A DNA stretch of 15,417 nt from Opitutia bacterium UBA7350 (GTDB taxonomy: Bacteria > Verrucomicrobiota > Verrucomicrobiia > Opitutales > Coraliomargaritaceae). The stretch is taken from positions 1 to 15,417 of the forward strand of contig DKOX01000145.1 in the NCBI GenBank assembly GCA_002470925.1, given 5' to 3'. This document shows positions 6,698 through 13,517 of the stretch, piece after piece. Both the position numbers and the translations under genes were made by a program. Below the pieces are notes generated by a model. That model worked only from the letters and a program-made list of their open reading frames with translations. It was not told the origin of the DNA and searched no databases. Every line of letters starts with the position of its first letter. Position 1 is the stretch's first letter.

Positions 6698-9421
6698 ATG
6701 TCTCCCTCAAAATTGATTGCACGTTTCGCTCGCACTGGGGCCGTCCTGCTCCAGGCCTTCCTGTTTGCGGCGCTCCTACTGCAGGGACTGATCGCGTATT
6801 ACCTGATCACCGTCGGACACATCCCCCTACCGACGACCGCTGTGAATAAGTGGCTCCGTGAACACCCTCATGAAGCATACTACATTCAGGGAAACGCCTT
6901 TGGCCTGAACCCCAACGGCATTATTCAAATAAAGGAAGCACGCCTTTTAAAAGAAGAGGCGGGCAAGCCCATTGCAGCGGCGGAACACCTGCGCATTGAG
7001 CCGTTGTTTCGAACAGAACTGGGGCTCAAAATATCGGTCTATCGCGGCACCCTCTTCTACCCAACCGGGCAAGCGGCAAGCGATCCCCCCCGCCCTGCCC
7101 TCGCGAAGCTCGGTTTGTCCCTCGTGCTGAATCCCGGCGCGGGCGAAATACTAGTCGAGGCCCTGACCGCGCAATACGGCAGCCTGCAAATCAAAGGCCG
7201 TGCCCGCTTAAACACGGCGGACTTGCAAACCCTGAGCAAGCGCGAAGCCACTTCCGGTGACCCACTTCAAGCATTGCTCAAAGACCTGGAACAGCGCGCC
7301 GAAATAAAACATCTCCTCCAAAAGACCCAAGAGCCACTTCTATGCATCCATCTCGACAAAGACGAAGCGGCACCGCCCAAGCCCAATCCGACCCTCAATC
7401 TAAGCTTCTATCTCGACACGCCCAGTTTAAAGCACGAGGCCATGGCATTCGAAAACATCAAAGTTCACGGCCGCGCTTCCCTCGCTCAAAACGGGATCAC
7501 ATTTGATCGGGCACCCCATTTCCAAGCGGATCGCTTTTCCCTCGCGCATTATGGAATTCAGATTGAGCAAGCGACCGGACAGATGGATGCGACTGAAGCC
7601 CTGGCGCTTGCCTCCGGTCGATGGCCTGCTTTTCAGGTACGTGCCGATAAAATCTCGGGCTTTGGAAAAACGTGCAACAACGCCACGTTAAAATTGGATC
7701 AAGCAGAACCGGGATCCGTCCGGCTAAAGGCCTATGCGTACGGCTTTGGCGGCTGCATCTCTTTTGCCGGGCAACTTAACACCCAGGATGATTCGGGCTG
7801 GGGGACCTTGCAGGGAAACTTCAATCCCGCCCTACTCCTGCCGGAAATGGATACTTACAAACTGCCTGAACTGCTTATCAATGGCCCCGCGCATTGCAAA
7901 ACGACCCTCCGTTGGATGTCAAATTTTGAAAACCCCCGCGTCCATACCTTTGCTCATTTTATTCAACCAAGCCTAAATGGCGTGAACTTTGAAGTCGCCA
8001 GCATCAACGCTACCTGTGACTCAAATAAACTCGAAATCAACCCCCTCCACTTCACGCGCGGCGCACAGCGACTGGAGCTTTCTTATACCCAGAACCTTCG
8101 TTCGCATACCTATGCCCTCAGCACCAAGGGCCGGATCATCCCTGATCAATACAATCCTTTCATGCCGCGCTGGTGGAAAAACATCTTCAATGAGGATCTT
8201 TCATTTAATGACCAAAGCCGGGTCGAAGGTGACTGCGTCGTTTACGGCAAAACCGACAAATTCTCTACCGACTTCTATTATGGTCAATTTCAGGCGAGTA
8301 AACTTGCCTACCAAAATGTCCCGGTTGACCAAGGACAGCTTACCCTACGGGGCCGGAACCGATATACCGAAATCCACCAATTGGATGCCCGGAGCGGCAC
8401 CCACTGGCTCAAGGGAGATATTCACTTTACCGGCTTCCCGGACGAGATTCCCGCTTCCGCGGCGATCCGATACGACCTCAAGGGAGTCCTGCCCCTCGAG
8501 AAACTGCGCCAACTCCTGCCTCCAAAAACCGCCCAAAACCTGGACGCATTCCAATCCCCACATGCGCCGCACCTGCATTTACGGGCCACCCAATTCCGCG
8601 AAGACGATTACCCTCAATTCAAAGACCTCAGCCATCTCTACCTCGAAGTGGATGCCGATGCACCCCTCACATTCCACAACCTCAACCTGGAACATCTACG
8701 CTTCAACCTTCATGCCCGTGATTCCCGACTGATGCTCCGCCAACTCGATTTTGGCCTCGCGGGCGGCAACGGTACCGGCGCAATGGATCGGTCCGAGGTG
8801 GCGACGATTAGAGACCCCCAGTTGCGCCTCGATCTGGAACTCACGGGTGCTGATTACTCCACGGTGCGGGCCCTTTTCATCGATTTTGAGAAGACTCCGC
8901 CCTCTGAAGCAGTCCGCCCGCGAGTCCCCTCAAACAAGGACGGCATCCTTGATTTGAAAGTCCAATCCGAAGGCTCCGCAAAAAATCTTTATGCACACTC
9001 CGGCTTTGGGCGCGTTACCCTTGCGCACGAAAACCTGGCTCAAATTCAATTGTTGGGCCCTCTTTCCATGATCCTCGAAAAAACCCCTCTCGGGTTTACC
9101 TCCTTAACCCTGAATCAAATGGAAAGCGATTTCGCCCTCGCGGATGGTTTCATAAAGCTCAGCCCCTTGAAAATAACCGGACCGCAAGCCACAATCGAAG
9201 CCAACGGCACTTTGCAAATGGCTGAGCAAAACTTGGATCTCGTGGTCGGCGTTAATCTCATCGGCAACCTCAATAAAAAATTCAACCCCCTGTGGAGGCT
9301 CACCGACGCAATCAACCCCCTCAATTACCTAATGCAATTCCGGATCACCGGCACCTTGGATAACCAGACGATTCGCTCACTCTATGACCCGCGAAACCTC
9401 CTCCCTGAGGGAAATAACTAA
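6698..9421 (+). CDS. Large AsmA-like envelope protein
   Basis: A 907-residue protein with a short basic N-terminus, one membrane segment (about 14-38), and a long extracytoplasmic part rich in alternating beta-strand patterns. The last 150 or so residues (about 750-907) resemble the C-terminal domain of AsmA-like/YhdP-like proteins: a 'G.GRVTL' strand, LLGPLSMILEK, F.L.DGFIKLSPLKITGP, and 'GTLQMAEQNLDLVVGVNLIG' closing with a strand FRITGTLDN. Known members of the AsmA/TamB/YhdP superfamily form beta-groove bridges for phospholipid traffic between inner and outer membranes. The gene starts 29 bases after the DUF4340 stop and is probably the last gene of the operon. Its stop overlaps the end of the convergent HNH gene by 4 bases. 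The middle (about 50-740) has no recognisable domain, so a specific cargo cannot be named. Confidence 0.75.
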   Translation: MSPSKLIARFARTGAVLLQAFLFAALLLQGLIAYYLITVGHIPLPTTAVNKWLREHPHEAYYIQGNAFGLNPNGIIQIKEARLLKEEAGKPIAAAEHLRIEPLFRTELGLKISVYRGTLFYPTGQAASDPPRPALAKLGLSLVLNPGAGEILVEALTAQYGSLQIKGRARLNTADLQTLSKREATSGDPLQALLKDLEQRAEIKHLLQKTQEPLLCIHLDKDEAAPPKPNPTLNLSFYLDTPSLKHEAMAFENIKVHGRASLAQNGITFDRAPHFQADRFSLAHYGIQIEQATGQMDATEALALASGRWPAFQVRADKISGFGKTCNNATLKLDQAEPGSVRLKAYAYGFGGCISFAGQLNTQDDSGWGTLQGNFNPALLLPEMDTYKLPELLINGPAHCKTTLRWMSNFENPRVHTFAHFIQPSLNGVNFEVASINATCDSNKLEINPLHFTRGAQRLELSYTQNLRSHTYALSTKGRIIPDQYNPFMPRWWKNIFNEDLSFNDQSRVEGDCVVYGKTDKFSTDFYYGQFQASKLAYQNVPVDQGQLTLRGRNRYTEIHQLDARSGTHWLKGDIHFTGFPDEIPASAAIRYDLKGVLPLEKLRQLLPPKTAQNLDAFQSPHAPHLHLRATQFREDDYPQFKDLSHLYLEVDADAPLTFHNLNLEHLRFNLHARDSRLMLRQLDFGLAGGNGTGAMDRSEVATIRDPQLRLDLELTGADYSTVRALFIDFEKTPPSEAVRPRVPSNKDGILDLKVQSEGSAKNLYAHSGFGRVTLAHENLAQIQLLGPLSMILEKTPLGFTSLTLNQMESDFALADGFIKLSPLKITGPQATIEANGTLQMAEQNLDLVVGVNLIGNLNKKFNPLWRLTDAINPLNYLMQFRITGTLDNQTIRSLYDPRNLLPEGNN

Positions 9422-10020
9422 CTCACTTGTTTGAGCTTGATGAAGTGATCCCACTCCTGGTCGTATTCCTGACCAATCAAAGAGCTGATAAAGGGGCGCC
9501 AACGGGGACGCTCGGGCTTGCGAATCAAATGCATTTCCGCTTGGTGCGGCAAGCGGTTCGCTTTCTTCGAATTACAACTAATGCAGGATGTTACGATATT
9601 TTCCCAACTGGTGCGACCCCCACGGTCCCGCGGAATAACATGATCCATATTGAGCTTCTCGGGCTCAAAGGCATTGCCACAATACTGACAGCGGTAATTG
9701 TCCCGCTCAAAGAGACTTTCGCGAGAGAATTTCACCTCCTGCACCGGCAGACGGTCATACCCTCGCAAGAGTAGCACTTTCGGAACCCGAATACGCAGGC
9801 GCACCGTCTGCACATAAGCTTCATCATTGCCTGGTATATCTTCCGCAGAATGTGCCAACCAGCGTTCGCAATTGAGCAACTCGAAACTGCCGTCGCCCGT
9901 ATTGATAACCTGCGCGTGATCCTGCAACAAAAGGCTGAAGGCACGCGGCACACCCACGATGTTCACTGCCTGCCAAAGCCGGTTTAAAACCAATACTCTG
10001 TATTTCAGTCCAGTACCCAT
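9418..10020 (-). CDS. HNH-endonuclease-domain protein
   Basis: A 200-residue protein. The C-terminal half carries an HNH fold: C111-x2-C114, D126-H127 in NMDHVIPRDRGG, N141, and C146-x2-C149 followed by Asn150. The four Cys probably hold a structural zinc, while His127 and Asn141 are the expected metal/catalytic positions. The N-terminal 100 residues (YRVLVLNRLWQAVNIV onward) form a conserved extension seen in a widespread chromosomal HNH family of unknown role, which differs from homing or phage HNH enzymes. No self-splicing intron or phage gene is nearby, so a housekeeping nuclease or repair role is possible but unproven. Expression probably comes from its own promoter, with a TATAAT about 24 bases upstream. 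The gene end overlaps the end of the AsmA-like gene by 4 bases. Confidence 0.88.
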   Translation of the reverse strand: MGTGLKYRVLVLNRLWQAVNIVGVPRAFSLLLQDHAQVINTGDGSFELLNCERWLAHSAEDIPGNDEAYVQTVRLRIRVPKVLLLRGYDRLPVQEVKFSRESLFERDNYRCQYCGNAFEPEKLNMDHVIPRDRGGRTSWENIVTSCISCNSKKANRLPHQAEMHLIRKPERPRWRPFISSLIGQEYDQEWDHFIKLKQVS

Positions 10021-10043
10021 CTGGGTTCTAACAATTAGGAGGC

Positions 10044-10071
10044 ATTATAATCTCTGTCAACCCCTTGCCTT
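10044..10071 (-). promoter_or_regulatory. Candidate promoter of the HNH gene
   Basis: On the minus strand a perfect TATAAT occupies 10044-10049, in the 67-base gap between the miaA stop and the HNH start. A weak -35 (AAGGCA at 10066-10071, 3 of 6 matches) sits 16 bases away. Transcription would begin near 10037, leaving a leader of about 17 bases without a Shine-Dalgarno motif. A TTGACA also lies only 5 bases upstream of the TATAAT, too close to act as its -35. Confidence 0.4.
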
Positions 10072-10087
10072 AAAACCTTCGTGACGG

Positions 10088-10963
10088 TCAGGTTAAAACA
10101 ATCGAGACATCCGGTTCCCGGATTTGACTGCGAAACCAAGTGCGCTGCTTTTTAACCAGATGCATTGTGTTTTGGATGATGGCACCCTCTAATTGACCGC
10201 GTTCCAATTCTCCGCGCAAATAGGCCAGCGTTTCACGGTAACCAATCGCGCTCGCAGCGCTCGGGTTCCCCTCAATGCCCTGCTCCCGCAAACCCTCAAC
10301 CTCTTCGATCAGGCCGTTTGCCAACATCGCCTGCGCCCGAAGCACCACCCGCTCCCGCAAAGCCTCCGCCTCGCGTTCCAAAAGGATTAAATGCTTCTTG
10401 TATTCCGCATATGGCTTTGGGCGCATCGCAAATTCCGCCTGCAATTCCGAGACACTTCGTCCCGTCGCCAAACAACGCTCCAAAGCACGCATCACCCGCC
10501 GCGGATTCCGGCAGTCCAGGCTTCCCAATTCATCCCCGCTACAGGAGCGCAGTGCCTCCAATAAACCCGGCAAGCCTCCTTTCGCGTAAAGCGACTCCAC
10601 CTCCACCCGCAACTCGCCCGGCACCACAATCCCATCGATCACCGGCGCCAGAAAACTCTTTAAATAAAATCCGCTGCCCCCCGTCACGAGCACCGACTTC
10701 CCCCGTGCCGTGATCCCCGCCACCGCTTCCCTGGCGAGGGCATCATACGCCACGATATCAAAGGGGGCATCCACCGGCTGCAGGTCGATGAGGTGGTGCG
10801 GAACCCGCGCCTGCTCGGCCGCGGTCGGTTTCGCGGTTCCGATATCCATCCCCCGGTAAACCAACGAGGCATCACAGGAAATAATCTCGGCATGGTGCAC
10901 CTCCGCATAGTGCAAAGCATATTCCGTCTTACCCACTGCGGTGGGTCCACTGATTATATGCAT
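10088..10963 (-). CDS. miaA: tRNA dimethylallyltransferase
   Basis: MiaA transfers a dimethylallyl group from DMAPP to N6 of A37 in tRNAs that read UNN codons, the first step to the i6A/ms2i6A modification. From the ATG at 10963 the protein is 291 residues, near the usual length. Visible motifs (numbered from this ATG): P-loop GPTAVGKT (6-13), catalytic-site CDASLVYRGMDIGTAKP (D31), TGGSGFYLKS (94-103), RNPRRVMRALE (152-162) and the closing KKQRTWFR (271-278). A GTG at 10975 would add four residues; neither start has a clear Shine-Dalgarno motif, and the ATG is preferred because it directly precedes the P-loop strand. The gene lies upstream of the HNH gene on the same strand and is divergent from the glycosyltransferase, with about 87 bases between starts. 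Confidence 0.95.
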   Translation of the reverse strand: MHIISGPTAVGKTEYALHYAEVHHAEIISCDASLVYRGMDIGTAKPTAAEQARVPHHLIDLQPVDAPFDIVAYDALAREAVAGITARGKSVLVTGGSGFYLKSFLAPVIDGIVVPGELRVEVESLYAKGGLPGLLEALRSCSGDELGSLDCRNPRRVMRALERCLATGRSVSELQAEFAMRPKPYAEYKKHLILLEREAEALRERVVLRAQAMLANGLIEEVEGLREQGIEGNPSAASAIGYRETLAYLRGELERGQLEGAIIQNTMHLVKKQRTWFRSQIREPDVSIVLT

Positions 10964-11000
10964 TGTTTGGGTCACTTTAACTTGTATATTCGGGCTGCAT

Positions 11001-11029
11001 TTGAAATCTGAAGCACATCATTCCATCAT
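11001..11029 (+). promoter_or_regulatory. Candidate promoter of the glycosyltransferase gene
   Basis: TTGAAA at 11001-11006, a 17-base spacer and CATCAT at 11024-11029 (4 of 6 -10 matches) would place the start near 11037, about 14 bases before the ATG at 11051. The AAGGG at 11044-11048 is too close to the ATG for normal Shine-Dalgarno spacing. This short gap must also contain the leftward miaA promoter, for which I see only a weak TATACA. Confidence 0.3.
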
Positions 11030-11050
11030 AGCAATACTGGAACAAGGGTA

Positions 11051-12181
11051 ATGAAAATCTGCATTGTAACCGAAACCTATCCCCCGGAAGTCAATGGAGT
11101 GGCGATGACACTCTCGCGACTGGCGGAGGGACTGCGGGTCCACGGACACCCGGTTACCGTGGTGCGTCCGCGCCAACGCTCGGAAAACTTTAAAAACCAT
11201 AAAAGTAGCGACTGCATCGTGCGGGGCTTACCTCTCCCCGGTTATGATGGCTTGCGGTTCGGCCTCCCCTGCAAGGGATCACTGCGTAAGCGCTGGCAAA
11301 AAGATCCGCCCGATGTCATCTATGTTGCCACCGAGGGGCCCTTGGGCCTTTCCGCAATTGCGGCCGCACGCGCCCTGCGAATTCCGGTAACAAGCGGGTT
11401 TCACACCAATTTCCACGAATACATGCGGCACTATAAAATGCCGCTACTCAAAACTTTTGTGAGCACTTTTCTCCGCCGCACCCATAACCGTACCCGCCGC
11501 ACCTTCGCACCCTCAACCCAGGTCATCCAACGCCTCGAGGCCCTTGGTATTCAGAACCTGCGCCTCCTCGGGCGCGGCGTTGATGCCAACTTGTTTCATC
11601 CCTCCAAGCGCGATGCCAAGCTCCGCCGTTCCTGGGGAATTAACCCCGAAACCGGCATCGCCGCCATCTTCGTGAGCCGTATCGCCGCCGAGAAAAATAT
11701 CCCCCTCGCCCTCGAGGCATTTGCCCGCGTTCGAGCCCGCCAACCCGAAGCCGCCTGCGTCTTTGTCGGCGACGGCCCCGAGCGCCCACAACTCCAAAAA
11801 CAACACCCCGAATTTATCTTTGCCGGGATGCAAAAAGGAGAAGCCCTCGCCCAACACTACGCCTCCGGCGACCTCTTTATCTTCCCCAGCGTGACCGAAA
11901 CCTTTGGAAACGTCGTCATCGAAGCGCTCGCCTCCGGTCTTGTCACCCTTGCCTACAACTACGCCGCCCCCCAACAACATATCCAGCACGCCATTAATGG
12001 GTACCTCGCTCCCTTCGACCAACCCGCCCAATTTCTCGCTCAGCTCGACGCCGCACTGGAGTCGCGCTCCGATTGGCACGCCATCCGCACCGCCGCACGG
12101 CAGACCGCCGAAACCCTCGACTGGAGCGGCGTGGTAGCCGCCTTTGCCCGCGAACTCGATCAAGCCCGCAACGAAAGCTGA
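11051..12181 (+). CDS. GT4-family (GT-B fold) glycosyltransferase
   Basis: A 376-residue cytosolic or membrane-associated enzyme that transfers a sugar from a nucleotide sugar to an acceptor. The N-terminal Rossmann domain opens with ICIVTETYPPEVNGVAMT, with the Gly-rich acceptor-side loop near G16, and contains SGFHTNFHEY (H118 likely near the active site). The C-terminal domain has the donor phosphate-binding pair R210 and K215 (SRIAAEKN), GDGPER (240-245) and the retaining-enzyme EX7E motif, E283 and E291, in TETFGNVVIEA. The opening resembles GDP-mannose-dependent mannosyltransferases and SqdX-like enzymes acting on lipids, but donor and acceptor cannot be decided from sequence. The gene appears to stand alone, divergent from miaA and followed by tRNA-Asp with its own promoter. 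Confidence 0.9.
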   Translation: MKICIVTETYPPEVNGVAMTLSRLAEGLRVHGHPVTVVRPRQRSENFKNHKSSDCIVRGLPLPGYDGLRFGLPCKGSLRKRWQKDPPDVIYVATEGPLGLSAIAAARALRIPVTSGFHTNFHEYMRHYKMPLLKTFVSTFLRRTHNRTRRTFAPSTQVIQRLEALGIQNLRLLGRGVDANLFHPSKRDAKLRRSWGINPETGIAAIFVSRIAAEKNIPLALEAFARVRARQPEAACVFVGDGPERPQLQKQHPEFIFAGMQKGEALAQHYASGDLFIFPSVTETFGNVVIEALASGLVTLAYNYAAPQQHIQHAINGYLAPFDQPAQFLAQLDAALESRSDWHAIRTAARQTAETLDWSGVVAAFARELDQARNES

Positions 12182-12217
12182 ATCCAAACATCCTGAAAAA
12201 TTTCAAAAAAACATCGC

Positions 12218-12245
12218 TTGACTTGATCCGCTCCAGCCCTACTTT
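12218..12245 (+). promoter_or_regulatory. Candidate promoter of tRNA-Asp
   Basis: TTGACT at 12218-12223 (5 of 6 -35 matches), a 16-base spacer and TACTTT at 12240-12245 as -10 (3 of 6) would start transcription near 12252, about 17 bases before the mature tRNA. This is a normal distance for a stable RNA gene. The -10 is weak. Confidence 0.45.
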
Positions 12246-12267
12246 CTGCGGCTTACTCTTTCTGCAA

Positions 12268-12345
<78 letters not shown>

Positions 12346-12351
12346 TCTTTT

Positions 12352-12383
12352 AAACCCGCCGGCTTCCCCGCCCGCGGGTTTTT
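12352..12383 (+). terminator. Rho-independent terminator after tRNA-Asp, possibly bidirectional
   Basis: AAACCCGC (12352-12359) pairs with GCGGGTTT (12374-12381). After a single C/C mismatch, an inner GGC/GCC stem (12361-12363 with 12370-12372) closes a 6-base loop. The stem runs into TTTTT, a classic intrinsic terminator 6 bases after the tRNA CCA end. Read on the other strand the same hairpin lies just after the DUF481 stop and is followed by TTTAAAAG, so it may also end that transcript, less efficiently. Confidence 0.8.
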
Positions 12384-12387
12384 CATG

Positions 12388-13473
12388 CTAGAAATAAACG
12401 ACGAAGGCACTGCGCCACTGCGTGTCGTCCTTCTTTTTTCCACCGACTTCACTGTCAAAGTCTTTGCGGTAGGAAAGCTCCAGTCCGAAGACATCGGTCA
12501 AGCGCGTTCGAAACGCCACAGAAAAATGGTAATCATATAGATCCCCATCCCGCAAGTTACGAAAGTAATTGAATTTCTGGGAAACAGTGGCGCGCTTCGA
12601 TATTTTCCATGTTAATTCCTGAAAGACGTTGCCAATTTGGTTCTGCCCGTTGCGCAAATCAGCGGCATTGCTCGACTGGTAATCCTCAATACCAAATCCA
12701 CTACCGAGATTGAACTCCACTTTGTCTTTGAAAAACTTCATTTTATAACCCGCACCAAGCGAATACTTGGTCTCATTTTCAATCCCTTTGACATTATCAA
12801 CCCGGTAGCCAAGGGCGTTTTGCAGGAACCATGAATTAAAAAAACTGCGGCGATACAGTGCGGAAAGATCGTGCTTATCACTGGTGACCCGCGTGCTTCC
12901 ATTGTTATTCTCATTTTCGCGCAAACTATAGGAACCGCCTAGGCGGTAAAAATTCTTACTGCCCTCTGGTTTAATCGACAACTGCCCGCGCGCATACTGC
13001 TCAGTCCAATTACTGCTCCCGGCTTTGATGTTGAGCCCCAGGCGCAGGTTTCCGCTCCATGAAGACGGGGTTTTGAATCCTTTCACATGGCTCCAAATGC
13101 GCGAATGCAACCGCTCTTTAAGCTCCGCCTCGGCGACCGTTGGCTGCGGGTTTGGCATCGGCTTGGGCAGCGCAGGCGCGAGTTCGGGTTCAGGTGGTGG
13201 CTTCGCGGCTACCACCGGCTTGGGAGTTGCCGGTGGTTTCGGAGCAGGCAAATCCTTTGTTGAAGCAATGGAGCTGCGGGCTAGCTTTAAATCGCCCAGA
13301 ACTTTGGATCGTAGATGCAGGGTTTGCGCATCTGAGCCGGGGAGTACCTCGCCCAGAAGACGTTCCCCACTTTTTAGTTGTACCTCCTTGATCGCCGCAG
13401 CGTGGCTTAACGGTAGTAATACCATCAGGGCCAAATACCGCATCCCTTGCCGTTTCATTTTAAAAATTTCCAT
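12388..13473 (-). CDS. DUF481 outer-membrane beta-barrel protein
   Basis: A protein of about 361 residues with a signal peptide (basic start, then MRYLALMVLLPLSHA, cleavage likely after SHA). Next comes a small beta domain (VQLKSGERLLGEVL onward, about 45 residues), a Pro/Lys/Ala-rich linker with repeated PKP/PPEP units, and a C-terminal DUF481 (YdiY-like) barrel of about 230 residues. The barrel shows alternating strands and ends in VVYF, the terminal aromatic typical of outer-membrane proteins recognised by BAM. The role of DUF481 proteins is not known. The frame is open to a TTG at 13503. I chose ATG 13473; ATG 13458, just before KRQGMRY, is equally possible. The gene follows rny by about 44 bases on the same strand, so the two may be co-transcribed. 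Confidence 0.83.
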   Translation of the reverse strand: MEIFKMKRQGMRYLALMVLLPLSHAAAIKEVQLKSGERLLGEVLPGSDAQTLHLRSKVLGDLKLARSSIASTKDLPAPKPPATPKPVVAAKPPPEPELAPALPKPMPNPQPTVAEAELKERLHSRIWSHVKGFKTPSSWSGNLRLGLNIKAGSSNWTEQYARGQLSIKPEGSKNFYRLGGSYSLRENENNNGSTRVTSDKHDLSALYRRSFFNSWFLQNALGYRVDNVKGIENETKYSLGAGYKMKFFKDKVEFNLGSGFGIEDYQSSNAADLRNGQNQIGNVFQELTWKISKRATVSQKFNYFRNLRDGDLYDYHFSVAFRTRLTDVFGLELSYRKDFDSEVGGKKKDDTQWRSAFVVYF

Positions 13474-13517
13474 TTCGTGCGCCCCATTTTTTAAGTTTAT
13501 CAAGCGAAGGCCTGAGC

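Noticed and set aside
9418..10020. HNH gene as part of a homing element or mobile intron
   Set aside because: No intron, IS ends, integrase or phage genes are nearby, and the neighbours are intact housekeeping genes.
10037..10042. Perfect AGGAGG on the plus strand
   Set aside because: No plus-strand reading frame with a plausible start follows; the next codons soon reach a stop. It lies in the HNH upstream region by chance.
10050..10060. TTGACA close to TATAAT upstream of the HNH gene as a full promoter
   Set aside because: The two hexamers are only 5 bases apart, far from the 16-18 needed, so they cannot act together.
11513..12187. Minus-strand open frame of 224 codons
   Set aside because: It is fully antisense to the glycosyltransferase, which carries R210/K215 and EX7E. 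The product is Gly-rich without recognisable features.
12190..12211. TGAAA-AA-TTTCA inverted repeat after the glycosyltransferase as a terminator
   Set aside because: The stem is AT-rich with a 2-base loop and is followed by A residues instead of T on the plus strand, so it is not a convincing terminator.
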